Part shown: positions 54,653 through 64,000 of the stretch, piece after piece | Layout of the letters: each line of letters starts with the position of its first letter | How positions within the stretch are numbered: position 1 is the first letter of the stretch | Assembly: GCA_013368375.1 (NCBI GenBank) | Contig: JAACJP010000043.1 | Coordinates: 1-64,000 of the forward strand | DNA from: Tricholomella constricta | Taxonomy: Eukaryota > Basidiomycota > Agaricomycetes > Agaricales > Lyophyllaceae | Length of the DNA: 64,000 nt | Direction: 5' to 3' | Notes under the pieces: generated by a model | What the model was told of the DNA's origin: nothing | What the model saw: the letters and a program-made list of their open reading frames with translations, nothing else | Databases searched by the model: none | Translations under genes and position numbers: made by a program

Positions 54653-56277
54653 GCCCACCCCGAAATGTTGTTATCGACGACACAGACAGTCGCATTCGCT
54701 ATTCAGGCCAGGGCTGGTTTCAGGATCAGGGCAACCAAGACAATATTGGAAATTATGGGCCAACGTACAAGCGCACGTCCCACGGAACAAAAGGGAATGA
54801 CATCTTATCCTTGACCTTCCAAGGTGCGTCGATTACTATCCTCTCAGTTTGCGAACCTTATTCACATCTAGTCATACTTAGGAACGTCTATACGTGTTTT
54901 TGGCACGACAAAATTGTCGAGAATCAACGAGACGCACTGGGATCCAAGTTGGGAGTGCTTTGTCGACCAGATTAGCATCGGCGCTACAAAACCGTTCGCG
55001 TACCCGGAGAACAACTGGATCCTTTGCCAGAAAAGTGCTCTCAACGACGGCCAGCACGAGATTACCGTTAAAGTCACCTCTGCTGGTACCACATTTTGGC
55101 TGGACTATCTCGTCTTCACACCTTCGCCACAGGTCTCTTATGATGAGGCTGTTCTCCTTGTCGAAAACGATGACACGAGTGTTATGTATGATTCCAGTTG
55201 GGTAGCGCTGGGCGCGAACGCGAATATGACGACGAAGAAGGGATCGCAGGTGAAGTTCGATTTCATAGGTCCGTATCAAGCCACCCTCCATTGTGTACCA
55301 TCATGTGGAATTGATAATCTGGCTTTTTTAATACAGGCAAGAGCGTCACCTGGGTTGGCTTCATCCCCACTGAACTCTCACACAACCCGGGGTTTGGCTC
55401 TTATTCCGTAGATGGAGGCGCCCCGGTCACGTTCAAGTTGAATGGGCTGCCTCCGATAAAGACCGCGACGGTGTATAACCAGGTCTTTTTTACCACGCCT
55501 GACCTCACACCCGGTCTTCATTCTCTTGTTGTAACGTACAACGGCGCTGATGAAGGCGCAGCCACACCTCTTACTCTCGACTACCTCTACGTTACTAACA
55601 CGTCGTTGCCGTCGTCGTCATCGTCGCCGTCGCCGTCGCAATCGCCATCTGCAGGGTCCGCGTCCACTCTATCTCCAAGACCCTCACCCTCATCCGGAAC
55701 TATTTCTCAGGGGGCACAAGAACAAGGCTCTGGGAGTCCCGTTTCGCTGTCGAACTCGCCATCTGCAGGGCTCACGTCCTCTCTTTCTCCAACACCCCCA
55801 CCCTCATCCGGAACTAATTCTCAGGAGGCACAAGAACAAGACTCTGGGCCTCCCGTTGGTGCCATCGTGGGCGGCGTCGTGGGGGGTCTTGCCCTCATCG
55901 CCCTTCTCTTATTCCTCTTGTGGTGGCGACGTCGCCAGCAGCACCGTGCCAATCCCGTGGGTTCTTCAGCACCTGGACTCCTGAGTTTCGGCACGAATCG
56001 CACACGAGAAGAAGTCACACCATTCATGTCGATGCACCCATCGGCTCAGCCAAAATCATACATGTACGCAGACCCTCTACCGCAGTCGATTCGCGCCCCA
56101 GTCCCCAGCGTGTCGGCGGTCGCACAGACGCACCCGATGCGTAAGGGGCAGGAAGTCGGAGCGCCGCAACCTAGCGTCACGTCGGTGCTCCACCAGAACA
56201 GCGGGATACGCCTCCCACAACGCCGCCCTCAGGATACTGTGGTGGAAGATGTACCCCCGTTGTACACTATAACTTAG
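54649..56277 (+). CDS. Single-pass membrane protein with an extracellular jelly-roll-like part, 3 exons (copy 2)
   Basis: Exons 54649-54823, 54882-55268 and 55337-56277 join to 500 residues, with the same exon borders as copy 1 and about nine tenths identical extracellular sequence (GQGWFQDQGNQDN, ISIGATKPFAYPENNW, TWVGFIPTELSHNPGFGSY). Two changes stand out. The Ser/Pro linker is internally duplicated: SPSAGSASTLSPRPSPSSGT and SPSAGLTSSLSPTPPPSSGT both occur, where copy 1 has one. About 55 residues of the cytosolic tail, between the NPPLQPQ region and VAQTRAMRKG of copy 1, are missing. The membrane segment GAIVGGVVGGLALIALLLFL and the end VVEDVPPLYTIT are kept. It appears functional. Confidence 0.78.
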
Positions 56278-56615
56278 TTTTGCTCATACCGTCTTTTGCT
56301 TAGATACCTTGTTGATGCCCCACGCATGATCGCCGACACTCTTTTTTTCTCATAATATTATTTTTGTATTCGTTGTAATTTATCCGATCACGATTCTGAC
56401 GCAGTGCAACAAGTCTGAGCAATTGTGCCGTTGGAGATCTCGGGCATTATGGGTGCGCTGAATCTTTGGTGTATGATATGCATTCTCCGCACGATACATA
56501 CTCAAACGTTGCGTAAACATTCGGGCGGCGCGGCACAAGAAAGGTTTGAGCAAAGGTCCTATGCCATAGGTTGCTATTAATAACCAAAATAAACCTCAGT
56601 GAGTTGGACGGAGCC

Positions 56616-57989
56616 CTCTGATTTTGCGACTCTTGTAGCGATAGAATTCAAGGGGACAAACGAATGAGGTGAATAAATCATGGGTAAAGCGCAATGGCAT
56701 TACCAGAACCACTGGCAGGAAAGCGATATTGTAGTGCGATTGTCACCGAAGAACTGAGAGCCGCAAAGGTCGCTGAAGACGATGATCCATAAACGCTGAA
56801 CTGAGTAAGATCGACGCCTCCTGAGTGAAAAGGTCGAGCCCTCAGCAGTAGTTGTGCGGACAGTATATCGAGGACCCAACTATAGCTGTCAATAGTACTA
56901 TTATGAAGACAAACCCCTCAAGGAGGTGAATATCTAAGTTTGCCTAGGTGAGAGCATGTGGCGTTGGAGATATTCCTGGCGAAAATTCTTCAATTCAATA
57001 GATGTTTGTGGTTTCAGCCCTGTCGTATAAAAATCTCCTGTGGTCAGCAGCCTGAAATCATGATCAGTCATTCCATCCTTGCCTGAAAGTTTTTGAGGTC
57101 ATTTACCTGGGCTGACCGCACTTGTAAGTATATGCCAAGAGGACTATGAGCTTAGATCACGATCTGATTCGACATCAGCGGTCCCCGCCAAGGGCGGACA
57201 ACAAAGCCGTGTTTGCTTCAAGACGGCCGGTGACCGAGTCTATCATTCGATGTTCTTTTTTTGGATTCATGAAACATGAAAGAGTGTCAAGTTGACCTCG
57301 AGAACTTAGAAGCAACCCGAAACGGGAGCACCAAGGTAAGAGGACGACTTGACTGCGCATGTATGAAATTTCGAAGAATGGAATAGTCAAGCTTGGGGAA
57401 TGATTGTAGGACTCTGTACACGATTTACTTGTTGAAGTGTCAAGTTTCTCAGAAAACGTGGTTTTGTTTAGCGCAGACGTCGACTCCAAACACCGCCTCC
57501 GCCGTAGTCGTTTCCATCACTAAATTGGGAAAGTTTCGGTAATGGGTTGCAAGGTAAACACATGTGGTATAATTTGATACAAGACCCTCGATTTACCAGA
57601 ATATTTTACTGTCTCTTATAAGGTCTAGTATTCGATAATAGGCTAGGGTCTTTTTCCATAATTCGAGGTAGTTTCCTCGTATCCTTATTCCCGGTGGACA
57701 ACTCTTGCAATTATGAGCCATTGCGCAATGCCTTATAGATTTCGTATATCCGTGCTTCATCTGCACAACTGAAGGAATGTATTCTCACAGTTATGCTTCG
57801 TTGTCATGAAGCAAAAGGTTCCATATCATCAATAAGCACCTTAATTCGGAAGGCCAATTACAACGACGTATGATTCAGCTCAAGTACTGGGTAGAATGAT
57901 CATTGCAAGGATAAAAATTTGATATTGACCAGAAAATAAAACTATCTACGCTGAGCGACAATGAAACAAAAGTGTACAAGATAACTCTG
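56616..57989. other. Intergenic region
   Basis: AT-richer than the left half of the window. The longest frame, about 100 codons at 57,175-57,489 on the minus strand, lacks an ATG start and has no motif. One end of the Plavaka element may lie here, but its other end is outside the window, so no terminal repeat can be matched. Confidence 0.35.
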
Positions 57990-59524
57990 TCAAGCCTCGC
58001 GCTGGGCACGTTGCTCGCGGAGTTTGTTCAATGAAGCGCGCGAGCCTGCAATCGCCGCTGCACGAACAGGGAATATTTGCCTGATAGTCGATGATCAGTT
58101 TATGTGCACCCTGAAATGGTCCAACAACTCACTTATTCCACCACTTGCAGAGGCTCTCAATGCGATTCTCGGCCTGCGGTCCACTCGTATCCTCGAAAAA
58201 ATCAACAATGAAGTTGTACATGAGCTCGTAGCTCAAGTTATTGAATGTCGACCTCCAGTGGGGCGCATCCGTCAGCGAGAAGTGCAACTGAAGGTTCGTA
58301 AGCAACGAGCTCGCTCACAAGAAGAGAAGACGTACTAGCACTGCCACATAGGCAATAGAGCGAGGGGTGACCGCACCGAGGTTCAGCTTTTGAGCTACAC
58401 TATATTTGGTGGCCTTGGGCACGGTGGTAGGTGAGGCAGTGTTCTCATCCTCGTTAGCATCGTCGATGACCCGGTTTGCCGATGACGGCGACGTGAAGAT
58501 GAGCGAGTATGCCTAATGTAGTTCATCTGTAAATAATTACACGGAAATAATAAAAAACATACTTTAACGAGCAGGGATCCACGAAGGAATCCTTCCTCTA
58601 CGTTTTGAGCATCACCTTTGCCACCTTTATAAAAGCCGCGGACGAAGTAGCTGCTTGACATGTCAAACCCCTCCTCGCACGCACGAAGCTTCGTGCGAAC
58701 TCTTGAAAAAAAATAGGAAATGAATATTGAGCAATCTAGATAGTAAGATACGCACTCGGTATTGTCCCAGTCAAACTCGATTGGGCACAGGAGTCTACCA
58801 GTTGTATCATGCTGGAGGCCTCTATTGATGCGGTCCTCAGGATTGAGAGGAGGTTGGGTAGATGACCGCTTGTTCAGCCAATTTGCGAGTGCTTTCTTCA
58901 TTGCGCTGACATCATCGCTTCGTGCATCGTTAGCGCCGCGTGTAAGCTGTAAAAGTCAAGTTAACACATTCAAAATTACAGAATAAGACATACCATTGCA
59001 AAATATGAGGCTAGCGCAGCCCCATCAGTGTTGAGCATGTTCCTTTCAAAGGCGGGGACTATGAGAATCAGCTGTTTGTAAGCTTCGAAGGTGCGATCAC
59101 GGCTGACATGCACCAATCAGTTATAATAAAGATGGCCAGAAAAAATTACATACTCGCGTTGTGAATCAGACGTGAGCTCGTTGGAGCCGGTGGACTCCTC
59201 ACTATCATCGTCTTCCTCTTCTGCACGGCGGTCAGCTTCGCTCACTAGAGAAGGTATGTCCTGGAATAGGCTGACAGCCCTGCGGATTCCTCGTCCTAGG
59301 GTGACAGTAGATATTCTAGTAGAAGTCGAAAGTCAGTGTAGAAAGAAATAAGATAAGAAGATAGTCACGTACATTCGTTTGTTGGCTCTGAGAGAGACCG
59401 AGCCATGCAGTTCAGTAATAGTGCGCTTGAGGCGCGCAATTTCAGCCACTTGATCCTCGACAGAAGTTGTTGCAGGGGTAGAAGGGACGATAGAAGTGTT
59501 TGAAGCAGCGTTGAGAGCAGACAT
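57990..59524 (-). CDS. DUF6698-type protein, about 8 exons
   Basis: The ATG at 59,524 opens MSALNAASNTSIVPSTPATT and a helical part, DQVAEIARLKRTITELHGSV. After short introns the frame continues with a Glu/Asp-rich stretch, then FEAYKQLILIVPAFERNM, GANDARSDDVSAMKKALANW, GLQHDTTGRLLCPIEFDWDN, VEEGFLRGSLLVK, AYSLIFTSPSS, TPRSIAYVAVL, LHFSLTDAPHWR and ESLCKWWNKQIFP, ending near RAQREA with a stop at 57,990-57,992. This is the order of blocks I know from the abundant Agaricomycete DUF6698 proteins, whose role is unknown. They are often found beside DNA transposons, as here: the gene is divergent from a Plavaka transposase with about 780 bp between the starts. Confidence 0.72.
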
Positions 59525-60303
59525 AGTTTTTGAAAAAATGTGCAAGGTTAGAATGGTGCTTGACCAGAGACCATTTACGTACTATTTATTCAAGCCATCT
59601 TTCGAGGTACCACACGGAAACATTGAAGTGGCGAATTTAATCTTGAAAAAAATAAAGTGGTACGACCTTGTGAGTTGTCCGTGAACTGAGATCGCCTTGA
59701 GTGTACCTGCGGGCCTGGAAATTTGTAAATATACATGTCCAAGGATAAAAAACGGGGCACAAAAAAGGACTCTAACCATTCTAGTTGGAGGTGAAGTAGA
59801 CGGCAGTCTTGCATATGGTGATATGCACAACAATTTCCAACTAATAAATGAGAGGCACAGAAGAGCAAGCATTTTTGACGGCGGTAGCTGGCCAGACAAT
59901 ATCAAATGCACCAGTCGAAGAGTACAAACGGGGCACAAATAGCAAAGAGAAGAGACTTGGCCTGGAAAGCGAGGTGGAAATGGTGGTTGAACATGAAAAA
60001 TATTCTGAAGATGGGAATATTGCGTGGCGATTATTTGTCGACTGTTTGTGCCCGCTTGAATGCCAAGTGAATTTTGGTCAACGCTTGCAATTTCCACCTG
60101 GTGCACCATGCCCAACCATAGGAGTAGCTCCGTTCTAGGCGATGGAAATCTGCTATACAAGACCAGACCTCATTCAATAAATTGCTTTACCATCTGTTCC
60201 TTGTTTTCACCGGCTGTCTGGCTTTCCATCCACATGCACGATGCACTTGCATCGTCTCACTCTGCTTCTTGGTGCTCTATGCTTCATTGGTCTTTATTCT
60301 ATC
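59525..60303. promoter_or_regulatory. Region between two divergent transposon genes
   Basis: Holds the upstream regions of the DUF6698 gene (minus) and the transposase (plus). The string ACGGGGCAC-type repeat occurs at about 59,750 and 59,928. A minus-strand frame at 59,582-60,160 has no motif and is probably by chance. Confidence 0.4.
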
Positions 60304-63300
60304 ATGAAGCTTCGGTGCGAGGGAAATGGCTGCGAATTTCTATCATCAAACCTTTCTGGTCATAGTAATCATCGCAAAACATGCCATCTTTGGCGCATTT
60401 CACAGGATCAGCAAAGTCTTCGCCGACGTGAGAGAGCAGCAGCACAAAGTATGAAGAAAGGATTGAAGTTGAAGAAAAGGAGGCCAAAGGTGTGTTTAAA
60501 GTTTGGGCAGTCGATATGATTATTCAAGTGTTTTAGGGTCCACCGGTTGAGAACACTGCAGATGTCACAATGGGCGAGCCATCTCATATGCATACACGAT
60601 CACTGTCTCCTACCCTGCCTCCTCCAATATCTCCTTCACCTCCACCTCCACCTGCTCTAACCCAATCAGGACGTCCCCGACGCAACTATGCTTTGCCTGA
60701 ACGGTTTCGAGATGTTCTGCCAGCCCTGCCCGATCCACCACTTATCAACGAGCCCCATCCTTCAGAGCCATCTCCACCACAGCCATCTCTACCACGTGTA
60801 CGACTCATTGTCCGTGATCGTTTTATCTCGGCTTTGAATGTATTTGGCCTCTGGCGCGATTACCCCCACCGCCCATCGTTTGTCCCCGACGGCTCTGTTT
60901 CGGTGGCCGATCTTGCAAACAAAAGTCTCTCGTTTGCAGGTGCTCCTCAAGCATCACTTTTTAGTGTGTTTTCTCGCTCTCCCCCATGGCCTTTCCGCAA
61001 CATGTCCATCTATCGCCTCATGACCTTTTTCAACTCTGGAAGTGTCACGAAATCTGCGGAAGAAGCCAACCGTTTAGTTGAGGATGTACTGCTAGCTCCA
61101 GATTTTACCACGGAGGACCTTCAAGCTTTCAACGCTCATCGAGAGAATCAACGGCTTGATGACGCCATCAGCAATCCTGAAAGCTCTCCCTTCCTTCGCG
61201 AATTCTCGTCACATTCTGTAAACATCGATGTTCCGTCAGGTAGGAAGGACATCCCGCCTTCCAAATTCCTAGTCCCAGGCCTATTGTACCGGAAAATCAC
61301 GTCTGTCATCGAGGCCGCTTTTCGAGATCCTCTGGCCCACCACTATCACTTCTCTCCCTTCAAGCTTTTTCACCGGTCACCGGTCACGGGCAAAGAGGAG
61401 CGTGTTATGGGTGAGGTCTATACATCGGACACCTTTATTGCCGAGCATGACCATGTCCAACTACGATCTCCTGTTTGTCCTGATGATCCGAATTGCAAAC
61501 GAGAGAAAGTCATCGCGGCAATCATGTTTTCATCCGACGGCACCCATCTCACGAATTTTGGCATAGCAAAGGCATGGCCGATCTACTTGATGCTGGGCAA
61601 CCTTTCCAAGTACTTTCGTGGCCTGCCAAACTCGGGGGCAATGCATCACGTAGCCTACATACCTTCGGTAAGATGTCTGTCATCACACATATTTCTTCTT
61701 TACTGATGCTTCAGCTCTCAGTTACCGGATTCGTTTCAAGACTTCGCATCGACAGTCCACGGGAAATGGAAGACACAAAAGAAGAATATCTTGACGCACT
61801 GCCGGAGAGAACTGATGCATGCCGTCTGGGATTTCCTTCTCGATGATGATTTTGTCCATGCCTACAAATATGGCATGGTTATCATGTGTCTCGACGGCAT
61901 CGAGCGTCGAGTTTTTCCTCGACTATTTACATATTCAGCGGATTACCCTGAAAAGTAAGTCAAATATCTCGTGAACGTTGATCGTCTGCTAACCTGAGGT
62001 ATATTTAGGGTGCTGTTAGCCACTATGCGAGACAAAGGACTTTGTCCGTGTCCACGCTGCTTAGTACCTAAATCCTTGTTAGACCGGCTTGGTCTTGCTC
62101 GCGACGGGAATTTTCGTTTGAAATTGCGTGAAATCATTGAGGATAAGGTTGTCCTGGCACGCCATTTTATCTATGAACTCGGGCACTCAATCACGGGTGT
62201 TCGGGTTGAGGAGCTCCTCAAGGAAGTATCGGCCGTCCCAACGATTGTATGTATCCTTCTATTTTACAGTCTAAAAAATAATGACAATGCCCCTTATAGA
62301 ACGCATTCGCGTGCAAACTGAGCACTGACGAGGTGCCTTTCAATCCTTCTAAGATGCTTGTGGTAGACCTGCTTCATGAATTCGAGCTCGGTGTCTGGAA
62401 AACCCTGTTCAAACATCTCATACGCCTGCTATATGCCGCATCACCACAGGGAGACCTCGTTGCTGAGCTTGACTTTCGGTTTGTGCAACTTCAACCTTTC
62501 TTTATCTCTTACTCATCGCATCGCAGATATCGTCAAATACCGACATTTGGACGTGACACCATTCGAAAATTCGCAAACAATGCCTCGGAAATGAAAAAGC
62601 TTGCAGCGCGGGATTTCGAGGACTTACTTCAGGTGCGTGAATTATCAGGCTTTTCGTTGGGTGATATTCGTACTCAAATAATTGCATCAACAGTGCTCCA
62701 TTCCGGCATTCGAGGACCTTCTACCTGAACCGCATAATAAGCGGCTAATGAAGCTTCTTTACCGGACGGCGGAATGGCATGCCCTCGCCAAAGCACGAAT
62801 GCATACGGATTCCACCGTCGACCTTCTCGAGGCCCTGACCACTGAATTTGGCCAACTCATTCGTCAGTTCCGTGACTTGACGTGCTCCGCATACAACACC
62901 GTGGAGCTTCCAGGAGAAGCTGCCGCACGCATGCGGCGAACCACGTTTACCAAAGATGCAAACCCTGGCAATCAAACTGCTGAAGCGACCGTGGCCGATG
63001 GTGTAGGTCCAGACACCACTGCCGCCACTTTGAATGCAGCATCTGCTGCCGTTGTTTCATCACCAGGACTTGCTGCCGCCACTTCGAAGACAGTACCTGC
63101 AGCCGTATCAAATTCTGCTACTCTCGTGACAGCCGCCTCAGAACAATCGCACACGGCCACCATACTAGGACAAGATCAGCGCAGTGGGGCATCCTCACAT
63201 CGTGCGAAAAAACTCAACCTCCATCTCTATAAACTTCACTCGCTGGGTGATTACGCCAGTTCTATCCGCACTTTTGGATCAACAGACTCATATTCAACGC

Positions 63301-64000
63301 AGCTGGTCAGTGTATTTGATTTTTTGGAAGACCTCACGAGCTAACGTGATCACAGGGGGAACTTGCTCACCGCCTGATCAAGACACTTTATGCGCGGACT
63401 AACAAGAAAGACGCATTGAAGCAAATCGCGAAACAAGTGAATCGACGTACAGTTCTTCGCACTGACTCTCCGACTGCAGGTGCTGTGGAATTCGAAGAAC
63501 TCGCCAACGCACCCGTGAACGTTCACCACATTATCTCAACCACCCGTCGAAGCCCCATCAACCTTTACGCCTTTGTCAATGAGCGGCTCGAAGGCCAACT
63601 CGATCCTGCAAAGAAAGTAGGCCGTGATTCGCTCGTTTATTAACCTTAACTGATCAATGTGTCTCAGGGATTTATTCCTAAACTTCAAGATCACCTCTTG
63701 GGTCGTCTTCTTTCGAGAGAATTTGACGGTGATTCTCATGAAGACTTCACCGACGATGACCGTAATGATGTCAGAATCATTGGGAACACACTATACTCTG
63801 TCCACCTTCTCCGCGTCAACTACACTACCTACGACATTCGCCGCGCGTCAGATACCATCAACCCTCGTACCCACAAATTTGTAATGGTCCGTTCACCTGA
63901 AACTGGTCCAAACGCGCACCCGTTCTGGTATGCCCAGGTCATGGGCATTTTCCACGCCGTCGTTCGTCACACAGGTCCGCGTTCACAAAGCCCCTACAAG
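60304..64000 (+). CDS. Plavaka-type transposase (CACTA-like), runs off the window
   Basis: Exons 60304-60489, 60537-61667, 61722-61954, 62009-62246, 62300-62632, 62694-63305, 63356-63616 and 63668 to the edge all join in frame. The N-terminus has a small zinc-finger-like motif (CEGNGCEFLSSNLSGHSNHR then KTCH), followed by a Pro-rich stretch. The body has the blocks typical of basidiomycete Plavaka transposases: GEVYTSDTFIAEHD, FSSDGTHLTNFGIAKAWPIY, LTHCRRELMHAVWDFLLDDD, FTYSADYPEKVLLATMRDKG, CPCPRCLVPKS, and KMLVVDLLHEFELGVWKTLF. The end in the window reads FVMVRSPETGPNAHPFWYAQ. The acidic residues SSDGTH, CLDG and VVDLLHEFELG are plausible catalytic sites. No stop or frameshift was seen, so this may be a live copy. 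I chose the upstream ATG because it brings in the zinc-finger-like motif. Confidence 0.85.

Larger units (their letters stand above)
52665..56615. repeat. Segmental tandem duplication, copy 2
   Basis: Second copy of 48,580-52,500. It carries the same upstream remnants, here further decayed (more stops in the dispersed block at 53,270-53,560), and an intact membrane protein gene. Confidence 0.85.
57990..64000. mobile_element. Plavaka-type DNA transposon, partial
   Basis: The transposase and probably the divergent DUF6698 gene belong to one element. The right end lies beyond the window and no left terminal repeat could be fixed, so the left border given is only the end of the last gene. Confidence 0.55.

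Noticed and set aside
57175..57489. 104-codon minus-strand frame
   Set aside because: No ATG start, no motif and no splice partner.

Overview
The window reads as nuclear DNA of a filamentous basidiomycete, most likely an Agaricomycete. Genes are cut by many short GT-AG introns of about 45-100 bp. The gene families are typical of mushroom genomes: a TKL-like kinase, a KRE6/SKN1 beta-glucan synthesis protein, F-box proteins starting LPLELIY, Ser/Thr-rich single-pass membrane proteins, and KDZ and Plavaka DNA transposons with their usual companion genes. All family calls come from reading translated exons; no database search was possible.

Layout. 1-5 kb: one TKL-like kinase gene (minus strand) and a diverged direct duplication. 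5-10 kb: mostly non-coding, with a stray piece of a KRE6/SKN1 exon and four degenerate tandem units. 10.1-13.2 kb: an intact 11-exon KRE6/SKN1 gene, then low-complexity DNA. 14.6-17.1 kb: an unidentified spliced fragment and a broken, truncated group III histidine-kinase gene with a second partial copy. 17.4-19.4 kb: a single-exon F-box protein. 21.2-24.0 kb: a glycolipid-transfer-protein gene and a small membrane protein. 24.9-32.9 kb: two intact F-box paralogues in inverted orientation around a Ser/Thr-rich membrane protein gene, plus a copied fragment of that gene's tail.

32,995-46,554 is the centrepiece. It is an apparently complete KDZ (Kyakuja/Dileera/Zisupton) transposon of about 13.6 kb, with a 9-bp target-site duplication, terminal inverted repeats, two unlike subterminal repeat arrays sharing the palindrome TGATGCATCA, and four genes. 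These are an intact 1,032-residue transposase, a small basic protein divergent from it, a protein with a divergent HMG-like start, and a protein ending in an RNase H1 N-terminal-type domain. It lies about 130-140 bp upstream of one of the F-box paralogues.

46.6-57 kb: a third, broken F-box copy, then a tandem duplication of about 4 kb carrying two related single-pass membrane protein genes. 58-64 kb: a Plavaka-type transposase, cut by the window edge, divergent from a DUF6698-type gene.

The right two thirds have been shaped by transposons and segmental duplication, while the KRE6, GLTP and kinase genes look like ordinary resident genes. No tRNA, rRNA or CRISPR was recognised.
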